Positions 16,292 to 26,625 are shown, numbered from the stretch's first letter. The stretch: DNA of 64,000 nucleotides from JAIUNP01 sp020161975 (GCA_036745275.1 DAIOGK010000006.1:105962-169961), one strand, 5' to 3'. A program made the numbers and translations. The notes: generated by a model not told the origin, from the letters alone.

Positions 16292-18913
16292 ATGCGCACC
16301 GAGACCGCCCCCGTCATTCGCCTCAGCGATTACCAGCCGCCGGATTTTCTGGTGAGCCATGTCGACATGCTGGTGAGCCTCCATGCGACCGAGACGCGCA
16401 TCCGCACCACGCTGACGATGCAACGCAACCCGTCGGGATTTGCGGGTACGCCCGTGGTGCTGGAAGGTGACGACCTGGTGCTCGAAGGGCTGATGCTCGA
16501 CGGCGAACCGCTGGCAGCCGACCGTTACACCGCCGCTCCGGACAAGCTCGTGCTGCCCAACCCGCCGGAGGGAACCTTTACGCTCGCCATCGACACGCTG
16601 GTCAACCCAACCGCCAACACCAAGCTGATGGGGCTGTTCCGCTCCAATGGCGTTTATTGCACGCAATGCGAGGCAGAAGGCTTCCGCCGCATCACCTATT
16701 TCCCGGATCGGCCCGATGTGATGAGTGTCTACCGCGTCACCATCGAAGCGGATCGCGACGAGGCGCCTGTGCTGCTCAGCAACGGCAATCCGGGCGAGTT
16801 TGGCACGATGCCCGATTCCAACCGCCATTTCGTGGTGTGGGAGGACCCCTTCCCCAAGCCGTGCTACCTCTTTGCGCTTGTGGGCGGAGATCTCGACGCG
16901 ATTTCCGACACCTACACTACTGGCTCGGGACAGGCGGTCGATCTCAACATCTTCGTCGAGAAGGGCAAGGGTGAACGCGCGCGCTACGCGATGGATTCGC
17001 TGATCCGCTCGATGCGCTGGGATGAGGATACCTTCGGGCGCGAATACGATCTCGGCGTGTTCAACATCGTCGCCGTATCCGATTTCAACATGGGCGCGAT
17101 GGAGAACAAGGGTCTGAATGTCTTCAACGACCGCTACATTCTCGCCAGCCCCGAAACCGCGACCGATCAGGATTACCACAATATCGAAGCCATTGTGGCG
17201 CACGAGTATTTCCACAACTGGACCGGCAACCGCATCACCTGCCGCGACTGGTTCCAATTGTGCTTGAAAGAGGGGCTGACCGTTTTCCGCGATCAGGAAT
17301 TCTCCTCCGACATGCGCTCGCGACCCGTCGAGCGGATCAATGCCGTGAAAACGCTGCGTGCGACGCAGTTCGTTGAGGATGCCGGCCCGCTTGCCCATCC
17401 GGTGCGCCCCAGCGCCTACAGGGAAATCTCCAACTTCTACACCGCGACGGTCTACAACAAGGGCGCCGAAGTCATCCGGATGCTCAAGGTGCTGATCGGC
17501 GCTGCAAATTTCCGCAAGGGCATGGACCTCTATTTCGCCCGGCACGATGGCGAAGCTGCGACGATTGAAGAGTTCATCGCCTGTTTTGCGGAAGCGGCGA
17601 ATCGCGATCTCAGCCAGTTCATGCGCTGGTATAATCAGGCCGGCACACCGCGGGTGAAGGTCACGCAGGTTTACGACCCCGTGGCAGGCACCCTGAAGGT
17701 AGATTTCGAGCAGACCGTGCCGCCGACCCCCGGCCAGCCGGACAAGCTGCCCGCGGTCATTCCCGTCACCATGGGCATCATCGGCGAAACGGGCAAGGAG
17801 TTGGCAACCAGCCAGGTTCTGGTGCTGCAATCGGACAAGGGCACCAAGACCTTCAGCGGCATCACCGAGCGACCGATCCTGTCGCTGCTGCGTGGCTTTT
17901 CCGCTCCTGTGAGGTTGGAAGCCAATCTCTCCGAGGACGATCTCCTGACGCTCGCCCGGCACGATGTCGATTCCTTCAACCGCTGGGAAAGCGTGCAGGC
18001 CGCCGGGATCTCAGTGCTCAGGCGTTCGGTTGCCTCCGTCCGCGACGGCGGGGCGCCGTTGACCAGCGAGGGGCTGGCCGCTGCCGTGCGTGCGCTGCTG
18101 GAAGGAGGCATGGCGGATCCGGCATTTGCTGCGCTGGCCGTGACGCTGCCGGGCGATGCGGATCTTTTCAGGGAGATCGGGCACGATATCGACCCTGATG
18201 CGGTATTTGCTGCTGTCGATACGCTGTTTACGGACGTTGGGCGTTCGGTGCTGCCGGTGGCACGGGACCTTTACGCCCGCCTTTCGGTGCCGCGCCCCTT
18301 CTCTGCCGATGCCGAGAGTGCCGGTCTGCGCGCTCTGCGCGGGGCCGCCCTGTCGTGGATCGGCTGGGCTGACCAGCGCACCGCATCCGATCTTGCCTAT
18401 GAACAGTTCCGTAGCGCCGAGACCATGACGGACAAGCTGAGCGCCCTCGGTGTTCTCAACCGTGTCGGCGGCGCCGCGCGCGAATCGGCCTTCCAGAGCT
18501 TCGAGCGGGACTATGGACACGAGCCGCTGATCCTCGACAGCTGGTTCACCTATCAGGCGCTCCTGCGCACGCCCGATGCCCTCGATCGTGTGAAGAAGCT
18601 GATGCAGCATCCGGGCTTTTCGGCCACGAACCCCAACCGCGTCCGGGCGCTGATCGGGGCCTTCGCACACAGCAATATCCGCCAGTTCCACCGTGCGGAT
18701 GGCGAGGGGTATCGCTTCGTTGCCGATTTCATCCGTTCGCTCGACGCTGCCAATCCGCAGGTGGCGGCGCGGCTGGCCACCGCCTTCCGCACCTATCAGA
18801 CACTGGAGCCAACGCGGCGCGCGCTGGCGCGTCAGGCCCTGGCCTCGATCATCGCCGACGGCCAGCGTTCGCGCGATGTCACCGATATCGTTGAGCGCGC
18901 GCTGGCAGGTTGA
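16292..18913 (+). CDS. pepN: Aminopeptidase N
   Basis: 873 residues, the usual bacterial PepN size, cytosolic (no signal). M1 zinc metallopeptidase: substrate-anchoring GAMENKGLNVF near residue 270, zinc site HEYFHNWTGNR near 306 followed by the third-ligand Glu in LKEGLTVF, and the transition-state Tyr in NFYTATVYNKGAEVI. The C-terminal DUF3458-type and ARM-like helical regions follow. It removes N-terminal residues from peptides. Position next to a PAS kinase and glnE matches a gene order I know from rhizobia. Confidence 0.97.
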   Translation: MRTETAPVIRLSDYQPPDFLVSHVDMLVSLHATETRIRTTLTMQRNPSGFAGTPVVLEGDDLVLEGLMLDGEPLAADRYTAAPDKLVLPNPPEGTFTLAIDTLVNPTANTKLMGLFRSNGVYCTQCEAEGFRRITYFPDRPDVMSVYRVTIEADRDEAPVLLSNGNPGEFGTMPDSNRHFVVWEDPFPKPCYLFALVGGDLDAISDTYTTGSGQAVDLNIFVEKGKGERARYAMDSLIRSMRWDEDTFGREYDLGVFNIVAVSDFNMGAMENKGLNVFNDRYILASPETATDQDYHNIEAIVAHEYFHNWTGNRITCRDWFQLCLKEGLTVFRDQEFSSDMRSRPVERINAVKTLRATQFVEDAGPLAHPVRPSAYREISNFYTATVYNKGAEVIRMLKVLIGAANFRKGMDLYFARHDGEAATIEEFIACFAEAANRDLSQFMRWYNQAGTPRVKVTQVYDPVAGTLKVDFEQTVPPTPGQPDKLPAVIPVTMGIIGETGKELATSQVLVLQSDKGTKTFSGITERPILSLLRGFSAPVRLEANLSEDDLLTLARHDVDSFNRWESVQAAGISVLRRSVASVRDGGAPLTSEGLAAAVRALLEGGMADPAFAALAVTLPGDADLFREIGHDIDPDAVFAAVDTLFTDVGRSVLPVARDLYARLSVPRPFSADAESAGLRALRGAALSWIGWADQRTASDLAYEQFRSAETMTDKLSALGVLNRVGGAARESAFQSFERDYGHEPLILDSWFTYQALLRTPDALDRVKKLMQHPGFSATNPNRVRALIGAFAHSNIRQFHRADGEGYRFVADFIRSLDAANPQVAARLATAFRTYQTLEPTRRALARQALASIIADGQRSRDVTDIVERALAG

Positions 18914-18930
18914 CGCCACTGACCAACAGG

Positions 18931-18953
18931 CCCGGCGGCAGCATTCCGCCGGG
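18931..18953 (+). terminator. Perfect 8-bp GC hairpin after pepN
   Basis: CCCGGCGG (18931-18938) and CCGCCGGG (18946-18953) flank a 7-base loop, 18 bp after the pepN stop. There is no T tract, so it may be a 3'-end stabiliser or a weak terminator. Confidence 0.45.
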
Positions 18954-18964
18954 ATCACTTAATA

Positions 18965-18999
18965 GAACATAAATAGAACATTTGTTCTCGTTCGGGAAC
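18965..18999. promoter_or_regulatory. Cluster of GAAC/GTTC half-sites resembling an alphaproteobacterial LexA (SOS) box
   Basis: Within 35 bp the half-sites run GAAC-N7-GAAC-N4-GTTC-N2-GTTC-N2-GAAC. The first pair (18965-18979) is the direct repeat known for alphaproteobacterial LexA boxes (GTTC-N7-GTTC read on the other strand). The inner pair, GAAC-N4-GTTC (18976-18987), has the Gram-positive type geometry. It lies in the leader before the PAS kinase gene at 19185, the only plausible target. No -10/-35 pair could be placed with confidence. Confidence 0.5.
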
Positions 19000-19184
19000 A
19001 TCTTGAGTCCGCCTCGAAAACGCGCTGAGCCATGCGCAGAAAAACTTCCGCAGGCTGCTTGCCGTCACCATTTTAGGTCTGGACAGGCAAGGCTTCAGAG
19101 ATTCAACTGTGGGTGATTCGGAGGTCAAAGGGGGCCTTTTCCCTCCGCTATCGCAGCTCAAGTTCACGGTTGGAGGGGATCGGC

Positions 19185-21512
19185 ATGGCGCGCAAGATCG
19201 CGGCCAATGCGCACGGGCGTTTGTTGCCCGCATCCGGGTTGGCCAAGTCCATGGCCCAGCCGGGATACGAGCGGCTTGTGCGCGCCGATCCGTGGATCCA
19301 TCGGGCCGTGTCGGTGCTGATCGTCATATTCCTGTCCATCGTCGGCGCATCGGGGATGCTGCAACTTACCAGCGCCCGCGAAGAGGTGATAAGCGCACAT
19401 CGCGGCGACATCGAACTGATGGCTGCGCTCGCAAACACCCGCCTGAAGCTTGCAAACCCGCAGCTTGACGCCCAATGGGCCACGGACGAAACCGTTGCCG
19501 CGCTTCTGCCGGCCGGCACGATGGCTGGCGGACAGCGCTTGCTTCTGCTGGCAGGAGATGGCCGGGTGCTGCGCTCGGCGCCGGTCGGCATCGGCCATGT
19601 GACCTTCATCGATGAAGTGATCATCGGCCCGCTGCCACTGCTGACCTTTGCTGAACGGGCGGGCGTGGAGACCGTTCGATTAGCCCGAGGAGGCGAAGCT
19701 CTCGCGACGGTTCGCAAGGTGCTGAATACGTCCGAACCGGAGGCAAACCGCATTGCCTATGTTGCTGTGCTGGAACCTATGGACTCTGTTCTGGCGCAAT
19801 GGGTATCGCGGACACAAACGGTGGTGACACTGTTCATCACCCTCGCCGGCGTCGTGGCGGCACTCGGCGCCGCATTCTACGTCCAGTCGACCCGCGCACG
19901 ATATGCGGACCGGATGTGTTCGGACATTTCGACCCGCGTCGACAGCGCCCTCAGCGACGCCCGGTGCGGGCTTTGGGACTGGGATATCGCGCGCGGGCGC
20001 TTCTTCTGGTCGGATTCGATGTATGCTCTCATCGGCTACGAACGAACCGGCGATCTCATCAGCCTCGTGGAAATCACTGCGCTGATGAATCGGCAGGACG
20101 GAAATCTACTGGATATCGCCGATCAGTTGCTGGCGGATGATCTGGCCACCGTCGAACATGAATTCCGGATGCGTCATGCTTCCGGACACTGGGTCTGGCT
20201 GCGCGCCCGCCTTCAAATGACACGCGACGTCGATCCCGCCGCGCCGCGCATCACTGGGGTCGTACTGGATGTGACCGAGCAGAAGCGCTTTGCCGAGGAA
20301 ACGCGGCGCGCCGACCAGCGCCTTTCGGCCGCGATCGATTCGATCTCCGAAGCGTTCGTGCTCTGGGATGCCGGCGGTTGCCTGGTCCTCTGCAATGCGA
20401 ATTTCCGCGCCATGTATGGCTTCGACGATTGCCGCGATCTTCGGGGCATGAGCTACGAGGTGCTGACTGGCAGCACGCCTGCCGACGGACAACAACGCGA
20501 GCGGCAGTTTGAACGGCAGCTTGCTTCCGGCCGCTGGTTACAGGTCAGTGAACGCCGCACCGAAGATGGCGGATTCGTTTCCGTCGGCACCGATATTACC
20601 GCGCGCAAGCAGAATGAGGCGCGCCTGATGGAGAGCGAGCGGCGCCTGATGACCTCGGTGGCATCGCTGACTGAGTCCCAGGCGATTCTGGAGGCCCAGA
20701 AGGCGGAACTCAGGGAACTTGCCGGCAAGCTAGATGCCCAACGCATGGCCGCAGAGGCCGCAAGTCGGGCCAAGACCGAGTTTCTCGCCAACATGAGCCA
20801 CGAACTCAGGACACCGCTCAATGCCATCATCGGGTTTGCCGATGTGATGCAGCATCGGCTGTTCGGCGCGCTTGGATCAGACAAGTACGAAGGCTACGTC
20901 GCCGACATCCTGCAAAGCGGGCGCGGGCTCCTGTCGATCATCGACGACATTCTCGAAATGTCACGGATCGAGGCCGGCACCGTGGCATTGCACTGTTCTG
21001 ACATGTCCGTGATCGATCTGGCGCAGGCGGTCATGAGCGGGGTTCGTGCAGATGCCGGCGCCAAGAATATCACGCTGTCGCTTGATGCACCCCGAGATGG
21101 CCAGATCTTCGCTGATCCCCACGCCTTGCGCCATGCGTTGAACCAGCTTTTGCGCAATGCTGTGAAATTCACGCCGACCGGCGGCGCGGCCGTTCTGCGC
21201 GTTCGCCGCGCCGGCAGCGGCGTCAACATCTTTGTCGGCGACAACGGTTGCGGCATCGCGCCAGAGCATCTCTCCCGTTTCGGACGCCCGTTTGAGATTC
21301 TCACCAACCGGATAGAGAATGGCAACAAGGGTTCGGGGCTGGGCGTTGCCATCGCCAAGTCACTCGTCGGATTGCACGGCGGCTCCATCCGTGTCCGTTC
21401 CTGCCCGGGCACCGGTACACTCGTGATGGTGCATCTGCCGCTGATCCCGGAGGATTTCCCGGTTGCGCTGGCGGCCCATCAGAACACGCTCGCTGTTGCC
21501 GCAATGCTGTGA
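19185..21512 (+). CDS. PAS-domain membrane sensor histidine kinase (PleC/DivJ-like)
   Basis: 775 residues from ATG 19185, chosen because GGAGGGG lies 7 bases upstream. Membrane helices near residues 40-60 and 215-237 bracket a periplasmic region. Two PAS modules follow (GLWDWDIARGRFFWSDSMY; FVLWDAGGCLVLCNANF), then a short coiled coil and the HisKA motif FLANMSHELRTPLNAIIGFAD with the phospho-His. HATPase boxes NAVKFTPTGG, VGDNGCGIAP and GSGLGVAIAKSL are intact. The kinase core resembles PleC/DivJ-type kinases. Its stop is 7 bp from the convergent glnE stop. A LexA-like site lies in its leader. Confidence 0.9.
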   Translation: MARKIAANAHGRLLPASGLAKSMAQPGYERLVRADPWIHRAVSVLIVIFLSIVGASGMLQLTSAREEVISAHRGDIELMAALANTRLKLANPQLDAQWATDETVAALLPAGTMAGGQRLLLLAGDGRVLRSAPVGIGHVTFIDEVIIGPLPLLTFAERAGVETVRLARGGEALATVRKVLNTSEPEANRIAYVAVLEPMDSVLAQWVSRTQTVVTLFITLAGVVAALGAAFYVQSTRARYADRMCSDISTRVDSALSDARCGLWDWDIARGRFFWSDSMYALIGYERTGDLISLVEITALMNRQDGNLLDIADQLLADDLATVEHEFRMRHASGHWVWLRARLQMTRDVDPAAPRITGVVLDVTEQKRFAEETRRADQRLSAAIDSISEAFVLWDAGGCLVLCNANFRAMYGFDDCRDLRGMSYEVLTGSTPADGQQRERQFERQLASGRWLQVSERRTEDGGFVSVGTDITARKQNEARLMESERRLMTSVASLTESQAILEAQKAELRELAGKLDAQRMAAEAASRAKTEFLANMSHELRTPLNAIIGFADVMQHRLFGALGSDKYEGYVADILQSGRGLLSIIDDILEMSRIEAGTVALHCSDMSVIDLAQAVMSGVRADAGAKNITLSLDAPRDGQIFADPHALRHALNQLLRNAVKFTPTGGAAVLRVRRAGSGVNIFVGDNGCGIAPEHLSRFGRPFEILTNRIENGNKGSGLGVAIAKSLVGLHGGSIRVRSCPGTGTLVMVHLPLIPEDFPVALAAHQNTLAVAAML

Positions 21513-21519
21513 CCGGGGA

Positions 21520-24447
21520 TTACTGGCGGATAGGTCCAAGCACGCTCACCATAACGCGGCGGACCTCCTTTGCAAGGCGGGCAATCTCCGATTGCAGTAC
21601 CTTGAAGCTGGGAAGCTCGGTCGCCTGTGCCAGCTTGAGGCGGAAGGCGGGTGGCTGGTCGTCAACGGCACGGTCATCGATCAGCACGATCCTGAGCGCC
21701 TGCGTGAGGCGAGAGAAGAGCTGGTAGGCCTGCACCAGCAAATCGACGGATTCGGTGGGTAGATCTCCCGCCTCGCCGGAGCGGAGCAGCACATCCGTGG
21801 GGGCAAGGCCAACGTAGTGGGGATGGGTTGCCGCCTGGGTGAGCACGAGGAACTGAGCCACGAATTCGATATCGACGAGACCGCCCGGCATCAGCTTGAA
21901 GTCGAACTTGCCGGACGGCCCGCGTTCCTGATCCATCAACGCGCGCATCCGGGCAATTTCCCGCGCAGTCTTCTTCCTGTCCCTTGGGACAGAGATGACG
22001 CGGGTGATGATCGCCATCAACTCGGCGGACAAGCCCGCATCGCCCGCAACGGGGCGGGCGCGAGAGAGCGCCATGTGTTCCCAGGTTTCGGCTTCTTCTT
22101 CCTGATACGACCGGAACGCATTGAGCGACACAGCGACCGGCCCCTTCCGCCCCGACGGACGCAGCCGCAGGTCGATCTCGTACAACGTACCATTGCGCAA
22201 CTGGGCAGAAATGGCTGATATCAGGCGCTGCGTCAGGCGAGCATACCATTCGGAAGCAAAGAGCGGCTTTTCCCCGTCCGACATCGCATCCGCGGGCGCA
22301 TCATAGACGATCACCAGGTCGAGATCGGACGTGGCTGTCATTTCGCGAGAGCCGAGCTTGCCATAGCCGAGAATGGCCATGCGCGCGCCGGGCACAGTGC
22401 CATGACGGCGGGAAAGTTCGGCTACCGTCCGCTCCAGCACGAGCCTTAGGATCGCTTCAGCGATCGCTGTATGCGCCGGCCCTGCATCGAGCGCGGGCAG
22501 TACGCGGGAGACAACTTGCGTCGCCACGAGGAACTGTTCATGGCGCGCCATCGTGCGCGCCTGCTCCAGAAACGGTTCAAACTCCCGCTCCCGCGCCAGA
22601 TTACGACGGGCGCGTTCCTCGATCTCAACGGTGTTCTGGGGGCGCGCAAAGCCGGCATCAACCACAATATCGAGCACATGCGGTGTCCGCGCGGCAATCT
22701 CCGCAAGACGCGGGGCACTGCCGAGAATTTCGGCAAAAAGATCCCGAACGCCGGGGTGATTCTTGAGAATGGAGAAGAGTTCCACCGCCGCCGGCATCTT
22801 GCCAAGCGCAGTATCAAAGGCGAGCAGCGCCGCATCTGGATCGGAGGAATTGCCGAACGCTTCCAGCAGGGCCGGAACAAGTTCGGTCAGCGTTTCGCGG
22901 GCCCGCGGGCTGGTGACGGCAGCGCGGCGGCCAAAGTGCCAGCCACGCACCGTATCGGCGACCAGTGCTGGCCGGGCAAAGCCGAGTTTGCGCAGGGTTT
23001 CAAGCGTTTCAGGATCGTCATCGACTCCCGTGAATACGAGCGAGCCGACCGACGAGGCAAGGCCCGGGGTTGATTCAAACAGCCGGGCATAGTGCCGCTC
23101 CACCTTCAGCAGGCGCTTGGTGAGTGCCTTCTCAAATCCCGTGCGCGTGTAGCCACAGAATTTCGCGAACTGGTCAAGTTCGGCGTCGTGGGCAGGCAGG
23201 CGCTGGGTCTGTTCATCGCCCACCATCTGGATGCGGTGTTCGATGGAACGCAGAAAACGGTAGGCCTCGGCCAGATCGTCTGCCGCCTTGGCGGTGATCC
23301 AGCCATCGGCACAGAGCGCATCGAGCATCCGGAGCGTCTGGGCGCCACGCAGATCCGGGCGGCGACCACCATAGACGAGTTGCTGGGTCTGGACAAAAAA
23401 CTCGATCTCGCGGATACCGCCGCGTCCCACCTTCACATCATGGCCGAGAATGGCGACCTGCTCATGCCCTTTGACGGCATAGATCTGGCGCTTCATCGCA
23501 TGAATGTCGGCAATGGCGGCATAGTCAAAATACTTGCGCCAGATGAAGGGGGTCAACTCCTTCAGAAAGCGCGCGCCGGCCTCAAGATCGCCGGCGATGG
23601 CGCGCGCCTTGATCATCGCCGCCCGTTCCCAGTTCTGGCCGACGGTCTCATAATAACCATAGGCCGCTTCAACCGGCACGACGATGGGGGTTGAACCAGG
23701 ATCGGGACGGAGGCGCAAATCGACGCGATGGACGTAACCATCGGCGTTCCTGTCCTGCAACAGGTGGACAACCGCCTTGATCATCTTCACCGCCAGCGCC
23801 AGTGGATCTGAAGAAAGTGCAAAAGCCGCCGCATCGGGATCGAAAAACACGGTCAGGTCGATGTCGGATGAATAGTTCAATTCCCGCGCACCATGTTTGC
23901 CCAGCGCGAGTATGAAAAGGCCGAGCTTCCGGCAGGCATCTTCAGGGTCCTGCGGCGCGATCTTGCCATCCGCAATCGCCTTACGCAGCACGAAGCGGAA
24001 GGCCCCGTCCACGGATGCATCCGCAAATTCGGACAGGGCTGCGACGACCTGATCCACGGTCCACGCGCCGCCGAGATCGGCAAGACCGATCAGCAGCGCA
24101 GCTTCGGCCTTCAGCTTGCGCAGGCGCCGCATCGCATCAGCCTCGGAATCGAGATTGACCGTGTCGCGCGCGATCGAACAGATGCGGGCGATATGGTGTT
24201 CGGGCGTGTCGGCAAACAGTGAGGCCGTTCGGCCCGGGTCGCGCACAATCAGCCGCCAGAGATAGCCCGATCCTTCCTGAATGCCGGCCAGCAAGGTCCG
24301 CACAGCCGGATGCGCGGCAACAATGCGCGCAAGATCGACCGCTCCTTCATCGCTCTGCTTGCACAGAAGATCGATCTGCTTCAGTCCCGCCTTACTGAAT
24401 TTAGGCCCCGCAGAAACCGCACTTGCCAGTATCATTCCGTCCGTCAC
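21520..24447 (-). CDS. glnE: Bifunctional glutamine synthetase adenylyltransferase/deadenylase
   Basis: 975 residues, full length. Two nucleotidyltransferase domains are visible: the N-terminal deadenylylase (GARELNYSSDIDLTVFFD, near residue 190) and the C-terminal adenylylase (GSREMTATSDLDLVIVYD, near residue 710), each with the catalytic DxD. Helical GlnD-regulatory segments separate them. The enzyme switches glutamine synthetase off and on in response to PII. Neighbouring kinases (19185 and 24535) give a gene order familiar from rhizobia. Confidence 0.97.
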   Translation of the reverse strand: MTDGMILASAVSAGPKFSKAGLKQIDLLCKQSDEGAVDLARIVAAHPAVRTLLAGIQEGSGYLWRLIVRDPGRTASLFADTPEHHIARICSIARDTVNLDSEADAMRRLRKLKAEAALLIGLADLGGAWTVDQVVAALSEFADASVDGAFRFVLRKAIADGKIAPQDPEDACRKLGLFILALGKHGARELNYSSDIDLTVFFDPDAAAFALSSDPLALAVKMIKAVVHLLQDRNADGYVHRVDLRLRPDPGSTPIVVPVEAAYGYYETVGQNWERAAMIKARAIAGDLEAGARFLKELTPFIWRKYFDYAAIADIHAMKRQIYAVKGHEQVAILGHDVKVGRGGIREIEFFVQTQQLVYGGRRPDLRGAQTLRMLDALCADGWITAKAADDLAEAYRFLRSIEHRIQMVGDEQTQRLPAHDAELDQFAKFCGYTRTGFEKALTKRLLKVERHYARLFESTPGLASSVGSLVFTGVDDDPETLETLRKLGFARPALVADTVRGWHFGRRAAVTSPRARETLTELVPALLEAFGNSSDPDAALLAFDTALGKMPAAVELFSILKNHPGVRDLFAEILGSAPRLAEIAARTPHVLDIVVDAGFARPQNTVEIEERARRNLAREREFEPFLEQARTMARHEQFLVATQVVSRVLPALDAGPAHTAIAEAILRLVLERTVAELSRRHGTVPGARMAILGYGKLGSREMTATSDLDLVIVYDAPADAMSDGEKPLFASEWYARLTQRLISAISAQLRNGTLYEIDLRLRPSGRKGPVAVSLNAFRSYQEEEAETWEHMALSRARPVAGDAGLSAELMAIITRVISVPRDRKKTAREIARMRALMDQERGPSGKFDFKLMPGGLVDIEFVAQFLVLTQAATHPHYVGLAPTDVLLRSGEAGDLPTESVDLLVQAYQLFSRLTQALRIVLIDDRAVDDQPPAFRLKLAQATELPSFKVLQSEIARLAKEVRRVMVSVLGPIRQ

Positions 24448-24534
24448 GCGCCATCCTCCAGTCCCGATGGGAACTTAGTGCATGACGGTGGCGGATGAAA
24501 TGGATTCTGTCTGGCGTCCCTGCCCTGTCGACAC

Positions 24535-25929
24535 CTATGATGTGTGAAGCGGGAGCCGGAACACCACGCGCAAGCCTGGTTTGTTGTCCTCAAGGCGAAT
24601 GTCGCCGTGATGCAGGCGGGCAATTGCAGCAACCAGGCTAAGCCCCAATCCCGAGCCAGGCAGCGCACGGCTCTTTTCCAGCCGCACGAAGCGATCCAGC
24701 ACGCGGTCGCGCTCGGCCTCGGGAATCCCCTCGCCACGGTCGGCGACCACAACCTCCAGTCCCTCGCCGACCAGTCGAGCGCTGATCGAAATTGCTGCCG
24801 GCCCGGAGGTCGCATCGGCGGGGCGACCATATTTCACCGCATTATCGATGAGGTTGGCAACAGCCTGGCCGAGCAATTCGCGATTTCCCCAGACGATCGC
24901 GCGCGGATTATCGCCAAGCGACAGGCTCAGCCCTGCTTCCTCCGCAACCGGCTCGTACATCTCCGCAAGGTCCGCGACGATCTCCGACATCTCGACTTCG
25001 CCGAGCGTGCCAGACGCGCTGCCGGCCTCGGCGCGGGCAATCATCAGCAGCGCATTGAAAATCTTGATCAGCCCGTCCGATTCCTCGATCGTCCGCTCCA
25101 GCGCCAGTTTCATGTCTTCAGGCGTCCGGGCGGTCCGCAGCGCTTCCTCACTTGCAGCCCGAATGCGGGTCAGCGGTGTTCGCAGGTCGTGAGCGATGTT
25201 GTCGGAAACCTCACGCAGGCCGGTCATTAACTCGCCAATACGGTTCAGCATCAGGTTGAGATGCAGGGCAAGACGATCGAATTCGTCGCCGACACCGCGC
25301 ACGGGCAAACGCTCCGCCAGATTGCCGGCCATGATGCGGCTGGCCGCATCCGTCATATCCTCAACCGGGCGAAGAACGCGGCGGGAGATCACGCGCGCGC
25401 CGATCAGCCCCAGCAGCAAAGCCAGCAGCACTGACGCCAGCATCGCCTGCCGAAGCACCTGACGCATCCGTGTGCGATCATCAAGGTCGTGTCCGACAAC
25501 CAGCCTGAAATTGTTCGGGAGAACAAACAGCCGCAGTTTGGCGAACACGCGCTCCGTCATCTGATCCTCGGAGCGGGTATAGGAAAGCTCATGCCAGCCC
25601 GGAAGGAGATCCCGCATCGTGGCGATCTCCACCGCGTTCCCGGCAATCATCTCGCCGCGCGGATCAGTCAGCACATAAATGAAACCGCGCGCCTGCCGGG
25701 CTCGACGCTCGATGACCGCGGCCAAACGCCGGGGGCCGCCCTGTCGATATTGTTCGGCGAGGCTGTTGATTTCCGTCTCGATTGTCTCGTTAAGCTGGCC
25801 TTCCATCACACGACGGGCATTCCAGGCGATATAGCCGACCAGCAGCCCCGCAAAGATGACGAAAGCCAGCAGATAGGTGATTACCAGCCGGAAGGCTGTG
25901 GTGCGGATAAGCTTACCGAAGCCCGTCAC
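24535..25929 (-). CDS. HAMP sensor histidine kinase
   Basis: 464 residues. Membrane helix 1 is at about 12-32, a periplasmic loop at about 33-160, helix 2 at about 163-185, then HAMP with PVEDMTDAASRIMAGNLAERLPV. HisKA is DNIAHDLRTPLTRIRAA; the ATPase boxes are NLIDNAVKYG, VADRGEGIPE and GSGLGLSLVAAI. It overlaps the response-regulator stop by 17 nt and is clearly its partner. The signal is unknown; this pair sits beside glnE in rhizobia as well. Confidence 0.92.
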   Translation of the reverse strand: MTGFGKLIRTTAFRLVITYLLAFVIFAGLLVGYIAWNARRVMEGQLNETIETEINSLAEQYRQGGPRRLAAVIERRARQARGFIYVLTDPRGEMIAGNAVEIATMRDLLPGWHELSYTRSEDQMTERVFAKLRLFVLPNNFRLVVGHDLDDRTRMRQVLRQAMLASVLLALLLGLIGARVISRRVLRPVEDMTDAASRIMAGNLAERLPVRGVGDEFDRLALHLNLMLNRIGELMTGLREVSDNIAHDLRTPLTRIRAASEEALRTARTPEDMKLALERTIEESDGLIKIFNALLMIARAEAGSASGTLGEVEMSEIVADLAEMYEPVAEEAGLSLSLGDNPRAIVWGNRELLGQAVANLIDNAVKYGRPADATSGPAAISISARLVGEGLEVVVADRGEGIPEAERDRVLDRFVRLEKSRALPGSGLGLSLVAAIARLHHGDIRLEDNKPGLRVVFRLPLHTS

Positions 25930-26593
25930 GGATCATATATCCGGCACCGCGCACCGTATGGAGCAGCGCGTGGTCAAAGCCCTTGTCGATCTTGGCGCGC
26001 AGGCGCGAGATATGGACATCGATAACGTTGGTCTGGGGGTCGAAATGATAGTCCCAGACATGTTCCAGCAGCATCGTGCGTGTCACAACCTGCCCGGCGT
26101 TGCGCATCAGATATTCAAGCAGGCGGAACTCGCGCGGCTGAAGGTCGATCTCGGTCGCGCCACGCCGGGCGCTGTGAGACAAGCGGTCGAGTTCAAGGTC
26201 GCCGACCCGATAGACGGTCTGTGTGGGCACGGCAATGCGCCGGCGCCCGAGCGCCTCGACCCGGGCGAGCAATTCAGTGAAGGCATAAGGCTTGGTAAGA
26301 TAGTCATCGCCGCCGGCGCGCAGGCCCATCACCCGGTCGTCCACCTGCCCGAGGGCCGAGAGCACCAGAATGGGCAGTTCGCGCCCTTCCGAGCGCACAG
26401 CGCTGATCAGGGACAGGCCGTCGCGGCGCGGCAGCATCCGGTCCACCACGGCAACATCATAGGCGGATGAGAGCGCAAGTTCGAGGCCGGTTTCGCCATC
26501 TGCGGCATGGTCGACGACATGGCCGGATTCGCGCAGCCCCTTCAGCAGGTAGCTCGCCGCGTCGGCATCATCCTCGACAACCAGAATCTTCAT
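25913..26593 (-). CDS. OmpR/PhoB-family response regulator
   Basis: 226 residues from ATG 26593 (MKILVVEDDADAA); an ATG two codons earlier is also possible. Receiver domain with acidic pocket EDD, phospho-acceptor Asp in VAVVDRMLPRRDG, and Lys in YLTKPYAF. The C-terminal winged helix has LQPREFRLLEYLM and VIDVHISRLRAKI. It overlaps the kinase gene at 24535-25929. A perfect 13-bp hairpin lies just upstream, separating it from the ccm genes. Confidence 0.92.
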   Translation of the reverse strand: MKILVVEDDADAASYLLKGLRESGHVVDHAADGETGLELALSSAYDVAVVDRMLPRRDGLSLISAVRSEGRELPILVLSALGQVDDRVMGLRAGGDDYLTKPYAFTELLARVEALGRRRIAVPTQTVYRVGDLELDRLSHSARRGATEIDLQPREFRLLEYLMRNAGQVVTRTMLLEHVWDYHFDPQTNVIDVHISRLRAKIDKGFDHALLHTVRGAGYMIRDGLR

Positions 26594-26625
26594 GTCCATG
26601 AACGTAGCACACCGCCCGCAAAGGT

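Noticed and set aside
16253..17962. Open frame of 569 codons on the minus strand opposite pepN
   Set aside because: Antisense shadow of pepN, which carries GAMEN and HExxH motifs in the other strand.
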